Assembly (NCBI GenBank): GCA_944389075.1
Contig: CALXLA010000041.1
Coordinates: forward strand, 1-59,730
Length of the DNA stretch: 59,730 nucleotides
DNA from: an uncultured Spirochaetaceae bacterium
Lineage (GTDB): Bacteria > Spirochaetota > Spirochaetia > Sphaerochaetales > Sphaerochaetaceae
Direction of reading: 5' to 3'
Positions 18,001 to 26,859 of this stretch are shown one piece after another (position 1 is the stretch's first letter; the number at the start of each line of letters is the position of its first letter). The position numbers and the translations under genes are program-made. Below the pieces are notes generated by a model, which was given only the letters and a program-made list of their open reading frames with translations, ran no database searches and was not told the DNA's origin.

Positions 18001-18328
18001 AAGAATCAAGCGTGGAAATCCTGGCATTCGGGAAATATGTCTTCAGCTCCTCATGAAGATATTCATCTTCAGCAGCAGCTTCCTCAAGAAGGCGATAGAT
18101 CCTCTCATACATCTCAGCGGCGGCCTTGCGAGTGAAAGAAAGCGTCATTATCTGGTCAGCATGCGCCTTTCTTTCCATCACAAGGCGCACGAACCTGAGT
18201 GAAAGCACAGTAGTCTTTCCAGCACCGGCACCAGCACTTACTATAGCGCTCCTATCTGTATATACAGCTGCCATCTGTTCATCAGACAGCCTGATTCCAT
18301 TTTTCTGCAGGAGATCCTCGAATGTCAT
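15068..18328 (-). CDS. addA: Helicase-nuclease subunit AddA
   Basis: Processes double-strand breaks for RecA-dependent repair. Walker A SAGAGAGKTT lies at 31-40; VDEFQDNNSAQ is helicase motif II, GDDKQSIYYFRGADV motif III, TIHKSKGLQFPVVFL motif V and YVALTRASVHIII motif VI. A C-terminal PD-(D/E)XK nuclease ends it, with GSADLLVYEG and VIDFKTDR supplying the metal-binding Asp and the D-x-K. The ATG at 18328 overlaps the addB stop as ATGA and has AAGGAGG 11 bases upstream; a longer form from 18379 lies inside addB. Length is about 1,086. Confidence 0.88.
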   Translation of the reverse strand: MTFEDLLQKNGIRLSDEQMAAVYTDRSAIVSAGAGAGKTTVLSLRFVRLVMERKAHADQIMTLSFTRKAAAEMYERIYRLLEEAAAEDEYLHEELKTYFPNARISTLDSFWGEIARTDCMRFGITRDFLSLESDDADDMAKEVFLSIQDDENVAEALSEIAFYCSEQNLLAALTWIASSCSDVVTPFSAEQNITSALNYARIAESYAHKMISTAVNELEDANLACSDNPYFDKIRDDVRKYRESGSVSFSYDLKQLRKKAHKEVNDAVKALRSAIDSASSYIDIEPLISSYAKPLSVVLESFIRELQKEKRVKGMLSFHDTEVLSRMILVTNKDVRNYYKRRYRFIMVDEFQDNNSAQKDLLFLLAEKDGMENDGIPPLSAIDSNKLFFVGDDKQSIYYFRGADVSVFRSLKEDIGAIGGDVLSLRNNYRSEPALIDWFSSVFPSVFSAADHEPVAEERLIEEFTGFPFSSYWADDEPMAARDATPGIKPRIEAALLTPPKKGDETYKNNDYATPGESEAVYIADMIEKMMSGDDYLVPDKDGKTLRRPSFGDIAVLLQTTAGQRDFEKVFRMRNIPYVVPESSSITTEAIASDIYSFLQCLIYPDDKTAYMALLRSPFARISDKGLLLFADDESFEGAFSSVPDFQDAEDIQAFSSLSALYRKVSAMVGREPVSHILDGIYYESGYHTYLASRADLAVYEDHFSYLWEAAAAFDKKGKPLVLFLDHLRPLLGSSSKLENAAIQHFGSDAVSIMTIHKSKGLQFPVVFLADSARGPSNQSAKNKLAFAEGKNPLLMLDPDDAGAHPFSKLFNDARIRREEAERDRLLYVALTRASVHIIITGVKKQNSAKSLFYRIPESCLKAGEIPLAPRLTRTEADSGSSAWYDKAVYSRGVYTEKRRGVRASLQTDSDNSGREGIVLSFIPSDRIIAAHQSFTEFGIMAHEAVEAAAEGRKPSYIAVRDVSASEYSELCRDADSIGQRFISSDVYKELVEGRETESEVRFYYPDDGRVIEGSADLLVYEGDHALVIDFKTDRVMSPEEHLGQITKYAQSLSVLKGIECRCTLIYLRDMRRSAIWDKYGNVLSE

Positions 18329-20850
18329 TGTACTGTAAACCTCCTTCTGCATATCATGCGGAAACTGCAGCTTCCGCACTTATCCTCATCAGGAAGCGCT
18401 GTCCAGCTTCCCTTTCTCATTCCTTCTGCAGCCTCATCAAGGACAGAGAGCACATAGTCATCACTCTCGCTGAGATCTATGTCCGAAATCTTCCCGTCCG
18501 TCAGCGTCACGAACGATGCACGCGCGACATGCATGGAAAGTTCTCTCTCCACAAGAAGCCTGTAGATATAGAACTGCAGGCTTTTATCGGTGATCTTGTC
18601 TTTGCTGAATGCACGCCCTTTCTTGTAGTCATAGATTACAAGTCCCTCAGGCATCGATGCTATTCTATCGGCCTTTCCATCAAGGATATATCCATGGCCT
18701 TCGATGTCGCTCCTGAATTTCCGTTCAACGCCATCCTCAAACACTTCGGCCTCATCATTCATGCGGATAGCAAGATCGATCATATTCTGCAGAAAACGCT
18801 TTCTGATGTTTATCACCATATTCTGAGAAGGACGCAGGGCAGATGCGCGCACAGAAACGATAGAACCATCATCGCCATGCCTCTTTCCATCCTGCCAGAG
18901 ATCCATCTCCTGATCGAAAATCTCTGGAATGCGTTTCTCCGGCCATCTACCGCCCTCCTTATAGAACTGCTCCATGACAGAATGAAGCCTGGTTCCTATC
19001 TCCAGATTGTCGGTCTCCTCGCTGACGAAATGCCTGTTCTCATCAAGAAGGAATCTATAGCGCATTGCATATGCGAAAGGACACTGTCTGTATTTGTCGA
19101 CCTTGGAGAAACTCAGCATCAGAGTACCCTTCTCAGGCTTCCCGTTCATCCCTCGTGCAATGTCCTCGGAATATATACGCCTCTTCAGCGATGAATGCAT
19201 GGCTTTATCGAAGCCTTCTCTCTGCAGAGGATATATACGGCCATCGGTCAAAGAGCACTCATATCTCCAGGAATCATCTACATCTATATTCCCTTTCTCC
19301 TGCTTGAGCTTCATAAGCGGAAGCACTGCCCCTTCATATGTCTCTGACGCAGCAGAAAGATAAAGGTTATCTGAGAAAGCATCATAGGCTCTCAGTATGT
19401 TCTCCGTTATGTCTTCCTCTCCTCTTTCATCCAGCTCATAGTCCGAGAAGAAAGCAGCATCCTTAACCCTTTTCGCACCATCTGACTCGTTCAGGCTGAT
19501 AATGAATCTGTAAGGGGAATATACAGCAGCATCCTGCGTGAACGGATAGACCTTTATTCCTCCAGCTTTCTTCCTGGGCACATACATGATTCCTTCAAGA
19601 TATGAGATGAACGCAGGAAACAGCGGGATGCTGAAGCCGAATCCGGCACTGCCGGCTTTACCCGCATCTGCAAGGAAATCCTGAAGCGCATTCATGGCAA
19701 AGGAGTATGTATCCTTATCGTCCTCATTGCCATTGAACTGATCCTTGATAAGCATGTGGGACATCAGGGCATGAAGGAGCGGAGTGATCCTTTCAGGCCG
19801 CGTCTCCCTCATCAGAGCATCGAGATCCTTCCTGAAAGTCCTGTAGACATCCCCTATCTCCTCGCTGTCGATGCGTGCATATCTATCATCCTTTGCTGAT
19901 GCAAAGGAGACTGAATCAGATATTGCACGTGCAATGAAAGCCCTGAGCGCATCAGGTCTGGAAAACGGAATCGCAGGATCGAGGAACAGTGCCTTGAGAG
20001 ATTCTATCGAATAGTGTGACTGATAGATATCACGGAGCATCGAGAGAAATGAACCTGCCGGATATGAGAGCGGAGATGCACCTGATACGAAATCCAGGGG
20101 GATATCATGAAGATATGCTTCCTTTTCAAGATAAGGACGCACCCGCTCCAATGCCGCCGTGACAATCACGATATCAGAAAGATCAGTTCCATTATCGATA
20201 AGTTTCCTTATCTTCAGGAACATGGCCCTGATCTCGCTCTTCTCATTGCTGAAGATATACAGTGGCGTATCCAGTAATGTTTCGCTATCTATGAAACGCA
20301 CATTGCCCGATGATGAGAGAAGCTTCAGGAGCTTCCGCTCCTTCGGAAAAGCCGATGGCATCACTATCGCATACTTCCCGAGATCGGCAGGGATGAATGG
20401 CTCTTCAAGGACCTTATCCCTGAGATTGAGCTCAGAAAGATATCTGCTGTACTCCGCCCTTACGAGCATCGCATCCGCAAGCGCATCTCTTTTTCTCACC
20501 GTGACAGACATGACCTCATCAAGCCTGCCGAGCATTGATGCTATGAATGTATGGAGCCTGCCTTTTATCTCAGGGTGATCTTCGGAAATGAAATAACGGA
20601 AAAGCCCTGAAAGATTCTCAGCAGCATAGTATGAGAAGACGATGCGCTGTGAGTCGGTTATCTCTGAGCGGCCATCGTCCGGATAAAACAGCTTCTCGAA
20701 TTTATCAAATGCGATGACAGAGTCGGCAAGCAGACCCTTCTGAAGATCCAGGACATAGCTTACTGAGAAAACGCGGGCGCTCTCCTCGGTGGGGAACACC
20801 AGTGTATAGCCATCATCAATAAGTCGGTATAACTTCTCTTTCTCGGTCAT
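18325..20850 (-). CDS. addB: Helicase-nuclease subunit AddB (Fe-S nuclease)
   Basis: Partner of AddA. The N-terminal part is a weakly conserved inactivated-helicase region. The C-terminal part is a PD-(D/E)XK nuclease with LSFSKVDKYRQCPFAYAMRY, VIYDYKKGRAF and a terminal CGSCSFRMICRRR. The cysteine in RQCPF and the three near the end fit the four-cysteine Fe-S staple of AddB-type nucleases. I place the start at the ATG 20850, because a GATAAT -10 box lies at 20858-20863; the longer start at 20865 would place that box inside the gene. It is the first gene of the addBA unit, divergent from an exported nuclease. Confidence 0.82.
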   Translation of the reverse strand: MTEKEKLYRLIDDGYTLVFPTEESARVFSVSYVLDLQKGLLADSVIAFDKFEKLFYPDDGRSEITDSQRIVFSYYAAENLSGLFRYFISEDHPEIKGRLHTFIASMLGRLDEVMSVTVRKRDALADAMLVRAEYSRYLSELNLRDKVLEEPFIPADLGKYAIVMPSAFPKERKLLKLLSSSGNVRFIDSETLLDTPLYIFSNEKSEIRAMFLKIRKLIDNGTDLSDIVIVTAALERVRPYLEKEAYLHDIPLDFVSGASPLSYPAGSFLSMLRDIYQSHYSIESLKALFLDPAIPFSRPDALRAFIARAISDSVSFASAKDDRYARIDSEEIGDVYRTFRKDLDALMRETRPERITPLLHALMSHMLIKDQFNGNEDDKDTYSFAMNALQDFLADAGKAGSAGFGFSIPLFPAFISYLEGIMYVPRKKAGGIKVYPFTQDAAVYSPYRFIISLNESDGAKRVKDAAFFSDYELDERGEEDITENILRAYDAFSDNLYLSAASETYEGAVLPLMKLKQEKGNIDVDDSWRYECSLTDGRIYPLQREGFDKAMHSSLKRRIYSEDIARGMNGKPEKGTLMLSFSKVDKYRQCPFAYAMRYRFLLDENRHFVSEETDNLEIGTRLHSVMEQFYKEGGRWPEKRIPEIFDQEMDLWQDGKRHGDDGSIVSVRASALRPSQNMVINIRKRFLQNMIDLAIRMNDEAEVFEDGVERKFRSDIEGHGYILDGKADRIASMPEGLVIYDYKKGRAFSKDKITDKSLQFYIYRLLVERELSMHVARASFVTLTDGKISDIDLSESDDYVLSVLDEAAEGMRKGSWTALPDEDKCGSCSFRMICRRRFTVQ

Positions 20851-20857
20851 GATGAGG

Positions 20858-20863
20858 ATTATC
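20858..20863 (-). promoter_or_regulatory. -10 box before addB
   Basis: On the minus strand GATAAT ends seven bases before the chosen ATG and no ribosome-binding site follows. It is one of several leaderless-type promoters in the window. Confidence 0.45.
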
Positions 20864-20913
20864 ATATCACATAGTTACGCTGGAAAGTCTTTTGCTCTAT
20901 AATCAGGACGCAT

Positions 20914-21906
20914 ATGGCAAAGAGATCTAAAAAGAAGAAACATCTTCTCAGGAAGATAATCATCACGCTGCTTGTCATGGTGATTCTGTTCATAGTGCTC
21001 TGCTTCCTCACTCCATCAGAGGCTGCGGAAGATACGGCATCCGGAACAATACAGCATCTGGAACTTCCGGCTCCTGTTGCTGGAGAGCAGATCATAGAGC
21101 ATATGGGCTATACTCTCTCATACAATGAGGAGAATGAAGTCGCATCATGGGTTGCTTATGAGCTGACAAGGAACGAGGTTCTCGGCACATCTGAGAGAGC
21201 TGATGACTTCAGGGAAGATCCTATGGTTATCACAGGTTCTGCGACTCTGTCTGATTACAGATCATCAGGCTATGACAGAGGGCATCTCGCACCAGCCGCT
21301 GATTTCAAATGGTCGGATAATGCGATGAGCGATACATTCTATATGTCCAATATGACACCGCAGGAGCCATCATTCAACAGAGGGATCTGGGCAGATCTCG
21401 AAGCTGTCGTAAGGACATTTGCCTATGATAACGGCATTGTATATGTAGTGACTGGCCCTGTGCTTACCGATGGGCCTTACGAGACAATAGGAAGCAATGA
21501 GGTATCAATCCCGAAGAACTTCTATAAGACAATACTCGATTATTCAGGAAGCGAGAGGAAAGGAATAGCATTCGTTCTTCCGAATGAAGGCTCCGACAAA
21601 TCCCTGCAGTCGTACGCAATGAGCATAGATGATGCTGAGAGGATAACAGGACTTGACTTCTATCCAAGCCTCCCCGATGAAGATGAAGAGAGGATAGAAA
21701 GCCAGTTCAGCATAGCGGACTGGTCATTCAATCAGTTCGTGCCTACAGGTGAGCTGCCTGATGAGGATGCGCTTCAGTACGCTGCGAATGACAGCAAGGC
21801 TAACGAGATAAAGAATCAGCTCATCACGCTCTTCGTAAGTCTCAAGACAACAGTGTTCGAATATCTTGGGGTTGAGGATCTTGCAAGAAGCCTCGGCCTT
21901 CTCTGA
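20914..21906 (+). CDS. Exported DNA/RNA non-specific endonuclease (NUC family)
   Basis: A beta-beta-alpha metal nuclease. A highly basic N-terminus (MAKRSKKKKHLLRK) leads into one membrane helix (about 14-32), so the catalytic part lies outside the inner membrane. The active-site motif is DRGHLAPAAD at 121-130 with H124 as general base; N155 in EPSFNRGIW is the expected metal-ligand asparagine. It is comparable to the nucA family but has an extra C-terminal helix region of about 90 residues. A TATAAT box at 20898-20903 is ten bases before the ATG. Likely roles are nutrient scavenging from nucleic acids or degrading extracellular DNA. Confidence 0.88.
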   Translation: MAKRSKKKKHLLRKIIITLLVMVILFIVLCFLTPSEAAEDTASGTIQHLELPAPVAGEQIIEHMGYTLSYNEENEVASWVAYELTRNEVLGTSERADDFREDPMVITGSATLSDYRSSGYDRGHLAPAADFKWSDNAMSDTFYMSNMTPQEPSFNRGIWADLEAVVRTFAYDNGIVYVVTGPVLTDGPYETIGSNEVSIPKNFYKTILDYSGSERKGIAFVLPNEGSDKSLQSYAMSIDDAERITGLDFYPSLPDEDEERIESQFSIADWSFNQFVPTGELPDEDALQYAANDSKANEIKNQLITLFVSLKTTVFEYLGVEDLARSLGLL

Positions 21907-22677
21907 TTACTCGGAAAGCGGTATGACAATTTCCTCAAGCACATCGATCAGTGCCTGATAATCGCCATCAAGCGCTGCGACGCTTGCCTCCAGGAAGTTG
22001 TCAGGATCCGCGCTTCCCCATCCTATTTCATAGCCAGCTGCGAGAGCAATCGAATTGAAGAACAGTCTCGATGCACGGCCATTGCCATCTGCGAAAGGAT
22101 GAAGCGCCTCTAGCTCTCCCATGTAATAGGCAAGCTCATTTATGAAATCATCGCTGTCATCGAAGTTGCGGAGATATTTAGAAGCCAGAAGCTCATCGAA
22201 AAGCCTCTTGGCCTGCGCATCGATATACTCAGGCTCGCAGTACTCCGTGTGCTTCGATGAGGAACGGCGCCTTATCTGACCAGCTGATGGATAGATATCA
22301 CCGAAGAGATGGAAGTGTATGGCCTTGAGATGATCGAATGTGAAAGGCATATCAAGAGGAGAGCGCAGAAGCTCAGCAGTCCTCAGTGAGGAAATATGCT
22401 TATCGATCCTCTTGAGCTGAGGCTTGTCCTTGATACCGAAATAATTGACAAGGCATCTTGTGCCAGGATATCTCGACTGATCATCCAGCTTTGGATCATC
22501 CGATGATGTATCAAGACCTTCTGACCTGATGTAATCCGCTACTGCCTTATCAGCAGAGAGGTCACCCTCCATGATATCAGAGAATTTCTGCTCAAGTTCT
22601 TCCGTGAATTCCTCACCATCTGCTTCTGTGGTGAATCTCATATATTCCAGACTGATTGCCAGCCTTTCGCTTTTCAT
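21907..22677 (-). CDS. Fic-domain protein (probable AMP-transferase)
   Basis: Fic enzymes usually transfer AMP from ATP to target proteins. The full active-site motif HPFADGNGR is at 193-201, with catalytic H193, and the target-binding flap is around HTEYCEP. The N-terminal 50 residues (EELEQKFSDIMEGDLSADKA) resemble the tail of a VbhA-type antitoxin helix, but I cannot find the inhibitory (S/T)xxxE(G/N) motif in them. Its stop codon directly abuts that of the convergent exported nuclease. It is divergent from a broken AlbA_2 gene across 130 bases. It could be self-regulating or part of a toxin-antitoxin-like module. Confidence 0.85.
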   Translation of the reverse strand: MKSERLAISLEYMRFTTEADGEEFTEELEQKFSDIMEGDLSADKAVADYIRSEGLDTSSDDPKLDDQSRYPGTRCLVNYFGIKDKPQLKRIDKHISSLRTAELLRSPLDMPFTFDHLKAIHFHLFGDIYPSAGQIRRRSSSKHTEYCEPEYIDAQAKRLFDELLASKYLRNFDDSDDFINELAYYMGELEALHPFADGNGRASRLFFNSIALAAGYEIGWGSADPDNFLEASVAALDGDYQALIDVLEEIVIPLSE

Positions 22678-22779
22678 AAACTAAAGATTACCTCGCACCT
22701 TTTTGTAACAATGATGATAAGCAATATATTTCCATCGGTCAATTGACAGAGCAGCCATGGGCAATGTTTGACAATACTG

Positions 22780-22785
22780 TATAAT
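22780..22785 (+). promoter_or_regulatory. -10 box upstream of the AlbA_2 gene
   Basis: TATAAT lies 22 bases before the ATG at 22808, leaving room for the AGGGAG ribosome-binding site. No good -35 at 17 bases is evident; two TTGACA matches nearby are at unsuitable distances. Confidence 0.4.
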
Positions 22786-22807
22786 AATCACAGGGAGAAA
22801 AGTATCG

Positions 22808-24227
22808 ATGCTGAGTATGCTTATCGCAGAAGTGACTGAATGTGATTTCAAGCAGTCCGTAGAAATAAGGAAACCTAAAAGCTGGCTGAAAAGCGTCAGT
22901 GCTTTTGCCAATACTGCAGGCGGAACTTTGTTCTTCGGCGTTGATGACAATCATGTGGTCACAGGACTTGAGGATCCGCAGAAAGATGCAGGATATAAGC
23001 CGGCTCATAAAAGAAAGGATCTCCCCTGTACCACGATTCATACTCACTCCGGAGATTGAAGATAGAAAGCCGATCCTGCTTCTGTCGATTCCGAAAGGAA
23101 TCCATACACCTTACTACTATAAAGCTGACGGAATAAGGGAAGCTTATATCAGAAATGGAAACGAAAGCATCGCAGCTCCGGATCATATCCTCCATGAACT
23201 CATTCTTGATGGCCTGAATGAATCTTTTGATTCCCTTGTATCAAAATACGATGCAGCAGACTTCGCTTTCTCGAAACTTCATGAAAGATTCAAAGCCTGG
23301 ACCGGTAAAAGCTTTGATGACAAGTTCCTGGCTTCCTTTGGCCTTGTAGATGAAGATACCAGGAAACTGACTAATGCCGGAGTCCTTATTGCTGACAACT
23401 GCCCATTAAGGCAATCAAGACTATTCTGCGTAAGGTGGAATGGCCTTACAAAAGCAGGTGGCCTTGTAGACGCACTCGACAGTGCTGAATTCACAGGAAG
23501 TCTTATCAAGCTCCTTGAGGATGGCATGTCATTCATCCAGCGCAACACAAAGATCATGTGGAGGAAAGCTCCAACATCGAGGATAGAGATGCCAGAGTAT
23601 GCGGAGCGCAGCTGCTTTGAGTCCCTTGTCAACGCTCTTGTCCACAGATCCTATCTGGAACTCGGAAGCGAAGTCCATATCGATATCTTCGATGACAGGA
23701 TGACCATCTATTCCCCGGGAGGAATGGCAGATGGAAGCATAATACAGAATCTGAAGCTCAGTGATGTCTCTTCAAAGAGGCGCAATCCTGTCCTTGCAGA
23801 TGTATTCTCAAGATTAGGATATATGGAACGCCAGGGAAGCGGACTTGAGAAAATCATTGAATGGTATCAGTCATGCTCAAACTACACTGATGACAAAATA
23901 CCCTCCTACTCATCAACTCCATCTCAGTTCATAGTCACTCTTCCGAATCTGAACTATGTGACAAAAACAGGTGTTTCGCCTGAAAAACAGGACTTCGAAG
24001 CTATCCTCAATACACTGTCGCTAAGCAAACCTACACGGAAAAACGTATTAGCACTTTATGAGCGATTCGGATTGTATGAGACATTCTCACGGACAGATGT
24101 TGTCAATATTTGTAGCATTACAAAATCGCCAGCAAGCTCACTGATCAGTTTTATGAATGAATCAGGTTTGATTGAGAAAACAGCAACCAGAGGGAAATAT
24201 CGATTCATCCATTCCAATTCAAAATGA
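22808..24227 (+). pseudogene. AlbA_2/HATPase protein broken by a one-base insertion
   Basis: The first 61 codons read as an AlbA_2 (divergent AAA-4) domain: ECDFKQSVEIRKPKSWLKSV and ANTAGGTLFFGVDDN. The frame then changes. Dropping one G of the GG at 22991-22992 joins QKDA to DISRLIKERISP and continues to 24227 without interruption, giving the expected RecG-like AlbA_2 plus HATPase_c_4 protein (FESLVNALVHRSYLELGSE; RQGSGLEKII) of about 470 residues with a winged-helix end. The rest of the gene is well conserved, so the break is recent, a sequencing error, or a site of slippage. Proteins of this family are thought to be transcriptional regulators. It sits beside the Fic gene. Confidence 0.8.
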
Positions 24228-24235
24228 TATAAAAC

Positions 24236-24269
24236 AGGCTTTTTAATGACTTGTACCATTAAGAAGCCT
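24236..24269 (+). terminator. Hairpin after the AlbA_2 gene
   Basis: AGGCTTTTTAATG pairs with CATTAAGAAGCCT (13 pairs, one G-U) around an eight-base loop. A T-rich stretch (TCCCTTTTCC) follows. Confidence 0.7.
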
Positions 24270-24339
24270 TCCCTTTTCCATGATTTCATACTGTACTTAA
24301 TACATATCTAGCCATTTGAATATCATCAATAAAATAGAA

Positions 24340-24364
24340 AGCCGCCTCCTTTTGAGAGACGGCT
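24340..24364 (-). terminator. Hairpin after the fibronectin-like barrel gene
   Basis: Read on the minus strand, AGCCGTCTC pairs with GAGGCGGCT (one G-U) around a seven-base loop and runs into TTTCTATTTTATT. It lies 20 bases past the stop codon. Confidence 0.75.
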
Positions 24365-24384
24365 CTGATAAACTACTAATAAGC

Positions 24385-25713
24385 TTAGATTGTGAATCCG
24401 AGGACAAGGTCTCCGGAGAAGTAGTGCGCACCAGAAGTCATATAGTAGCGGTAATGAGCTTCTGCACCGATTGAGAAGAGGTCTCCTGTGAAGAACTTGA
24501 GGCCTACGATACCAGAAGCAAACCAGTCATCTGCGATTCCATTAAATGACTTAAGTCCAAGAATATCATCGAATGGTCCCTTGTTATGACCGATTGAATA
24601 ACCTACACCACCACCGAAGTAAAAGTCCATGACATCATCGCCGATGACATCGAACATGAGCTTGAGGTCGATGGATCCGGCTGCTGCATAATTTCCGAAG
24701 TTGAAATAATCTGTTGTAGAATCAAGATTCCAGTATCCGTTATCCTGACCTGCAATGAAATCAGCTGTGATATCAGACCTGAGGCCGAATCCGAAGCTGT
24801 CAGTCGCGGAAAGGATGTTGCCGAAATCAAGACCAAGACCTACCTGTGCAATCACCGGACCATATGAATCATTGTGATAATATGAACCTGCACCGAAGCG
24901 TGGGATGAATGTGAATGCGAATCTGTCAGTCACGCCCATTGGCTCAGCTGCTGCGATAACCTCTGGCTCCTCAGTGACAGCAGGTTCTTCTGTAACTGCT
25001 GGTTCCTCAGTAGCCGGAGTCTCTTCCACAGGAGCTGGCTCTTCTGTCGCAACTGGAGCTGTGAGTGTTGCAGCATATTCCGCGATATCCTCAACCATGT
25101 ATGGGAGGTTAGCCTTTACAGTCTCCCTTGTGATTGTCTCAGGATATGTAAGCTCGACGCTGTCTCCTGTGTAGTTGTAATAGATTCCATCAACAGCGGA
25201 ACCATACTTTGCTACCTCATATGCGAAGAAGCCATCAACATCAGACTCAAGCACAATCGAAGGAAGTGCGAGTGTCGTCTTTCCATCCTCAACTGTGAAC
25301 TCAGCCGTGAAACCAAGCACCTGATAAGTAATCACATCAGGCTCTGCTGCCACAGATTCTTCTACTGCTACAGGCTCTGCAGGTTCCTCAATCACTGTCG
25401 CTGGCTCTTCCTCAAGCATTGCTTCCGCAGTTGAAGCCGCAGACTCTGACCAGTTCACGCCATCATAGGATCTCTGGACATAAAGCGTATATGACTGATA
25501 AGGATCAAGTCCTTCCGCTGTATATGAATCCGTATCGCCGGAAACTACTGTCCAGCCATCCTCTTCTTCACCATTGAGCTGATAACGATATGCGGTGACA
25601 TCCGGATCATCGAGAAGCCATTCCCATGAGACAGTCATTCCAACTGCCGAAAGACCAGACAGACCGAATACAAGAAGCACTGCTAAGGCAAGCATCAGTT
25701 TATTCCGTTTCAT
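24385..25713 (-). CDS. Surface protein: fibronectin-like head, acidic linker, C-terminal beta-barrel
   Basis: An exported 442-residue protein. A signal peptide (KRNKLMLALAVLLVFGLSG) is followed by a fibronectin-III-like domain (VSWEWLLDDPDVTAYRYQL; YTLYVQRSYDGVNWSES), a Pro/Glu/Val/Ala linker, a second globular segment, a run of TEEPAV-type repeats (about 235-255), and about 180 residues of alternating strands ending in DLVLGFTI, as in outer-membrane barrels. The ATG at 25713 follows AGGAG by seven bases. It stands alone with its own terminator. Likely an outer-membrane protein whose linker spans the periplasm, but the orientation of the head is unknown. Confidence 0.7.
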   Translation of the reverse strand: MKRNKLMLALAVLLVFGLSGLSAVGMTVSWEWLLDDPDVTAYRYQLNGEEEDGWTVVSGDTDSYTAEGLDPYQSYTLYVQRSYDGVNWSESAASTAEAMLEEEPATVIEEPAEPVAVEESVAAEPDVITYQVLGFTAEFTVEDGKTTLALPSIVLESDVDGFFAYEVAKYGSAVDGIYYNYTGDSVELTYPETITRETVKANLPYMVEDIAEYAATLTAPVATEEPAPVEETPATEEPAVTEEPAVTEEPEVIAAAEPMGVTDRFAFTFIPRFGAGSYYHNDSYGPVIAQVGLGLDFGNILSATDSFGFGLRSDITADFIAGQDNGYWNLDSTTDYFNFGNYAAAGSIDLKLMFDVIGDDVMDFYFGGGVGYSIGHNKGPFDDILGLKSFNGIADDWFASGIVGLKFFTGDLFSIGAEAHYRYYMTSGAHYFSGDLVLGFTI

Positions 25714-25811
25714 TGTGTACTCCTGAAAAAGCAATCGCTTATTGGAATTATTCTAAATATTATCTCCTGCGCAAGCAAGAAGGAATTTTGAAACAGTCTC
25801 AATAACGAAAA

Positions 25812-25831
25812 CAGCGGGGATTGCCCCGCTG
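25812..25831 (-). terminator. Hairpin after the nucleotidyltransferase
   Basis: CAGCGGGG pairs with CCCCGCTG around a four-base loop, followed on the minus strand by TTTTCGTTATT. It is a strong GC stem eight bases past the stop codon. Confidence 0.85.
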
Positions 25832-25838
25832 AATATCA

Positions 25839-26750
25839 TCATCTTTCCCAGAGCTTTTCCGGATAATATCCTGTCTCTATCTTCTTCCTCAGCTCTGCCA
25901 TTACAGTAGCCTTATCTTCAGGATATGTCATACCAAACCATTTGTCAGGTGTAGTGAAGACCTTGATGGACCCCTCGCCTCTCTGGACCATTTCGGAAGC
26001 TCCATTAGGAAGCAGGCATTCCACCTTAGGCTCTGCCGCATTTACGGAAATGAATCTCTCCCAGTAACCCATGAAGCTGTCAAAAGCCTTTGGAGTGAAT
26101 CCGAAGAAGTTCATTGATACAGGCTCATCTCCTGTAAGAGCCACATCTCCTGATGGAAGATGAGAGACTACAGAGCCATCCGGAGCATATTCGATCTTAG
26201 GATTCTCTTCCATCGATACGAGATTGCCATCTTTTATCACGCAGATTGCCCTTGTGACGGAACCTGACGGGCTCATCGTGTTCTTGCACGTGAAGCCGAC
26301 CATGGCATGTGTCGTATCGTCATTGCCAAGAGTCGAGAGATAATCACCAAGCACCTTATATGCAGTACGTCCATAGTAATCATCTGCATTGACAACAACG
26401 AAAGGAGTCTTGACTGCATCCTTAGCGCAGAGAATTGCCTGGATGGTGCCCCATGGCTTCTTTCTCTCTGCAGAGGCAATAGCCTGCTCCGGAGTCAGAA
26501 GCGAAGTACGCTCCTGGAATACATACTCAGCATCCATGTTCCGTGCAATCCTGTCGAAAAGACGCTCACGGAAATCTGCCTCTATATCGCGTCTTATAAT
26601 AAATACGACCTTGCCATAACCGTTATGGAAAGCATCATAGACACCGAAATCGAGAAGTGTCTCGCCATGCATTCCGACAGCATCGATCTGCTTGACTCCG
26701 CCATAGCGGGAGCCCATACCTGCAGCCATAACAAGAAGTGTAGGTTTCAT
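25839..26750 (-). CDS. Sugar-nucleotide type nucleotidyltransferase (NTP_transferase)
   Basis: GT-A fold nucleotidyltransferase of unknown substrate. The N-terminal nucleotide-binding loop is VMAAGMGSRYGG, close to the GxGxR signature of sugar-phosphate nucleotidylyltransferases, followed by VKQID. VVNADDYYG is the metal-binding Asp strand. The ATG at 26750 has GGAGGGG just upstream; a longer form from 26840 lacks support. At 303 residues, it is a stand-alone catalytic domain without a hexapeptide tail. It is transcribed alone. A role in activating a sugar-1-phosphate for envelope glycans is an inference. Confidence 0.75.
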   Translation of the reverse strand: MKPTLLVMAAGMGSRYGGVKQIDAVGMHGETLLDFGVYDAFHNGYGKVVFIIRRDIEADFRERLFDRIARNMDAEYVFQERTSLLTPEQAIASAERKKPWGTIQAILCAKDAVKTPFVVVNADDYYGRTAYKVLGDYLSTLGNDDTTHAMVGFTCKNTMSPSGSVTRAICVIKDGNLVSMEENPKIEYAPDGSVVSHLPSGDVALTGDEPVSMNFFGFTPKAFDSFMGYWERFISVNAAEPKVECLLPNGASEMVQRGEGSIKVFTTPDKWFGMTYPEDKATVMAELRKKIETGYYPEKLWER

Positions 26751-26859
26751 CATCCCCTCCTTCCTGTATTCTAATCCAAACTTCGGAGGAAGTGGATGCT
26801 TTATCCCAGAAAATATCCGAAATCTATGCATAAATAGCACTTACTTTCAACGATCTTGC

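Noticed and set aside
21907-22677. A complete class-I or class-II Fic antitoxin motif
   Set aside because: The N-terminal helix resembles the VbhA tail but no (S/T)xxxE(G/N) motif is found, so only a loose similarity is reported.
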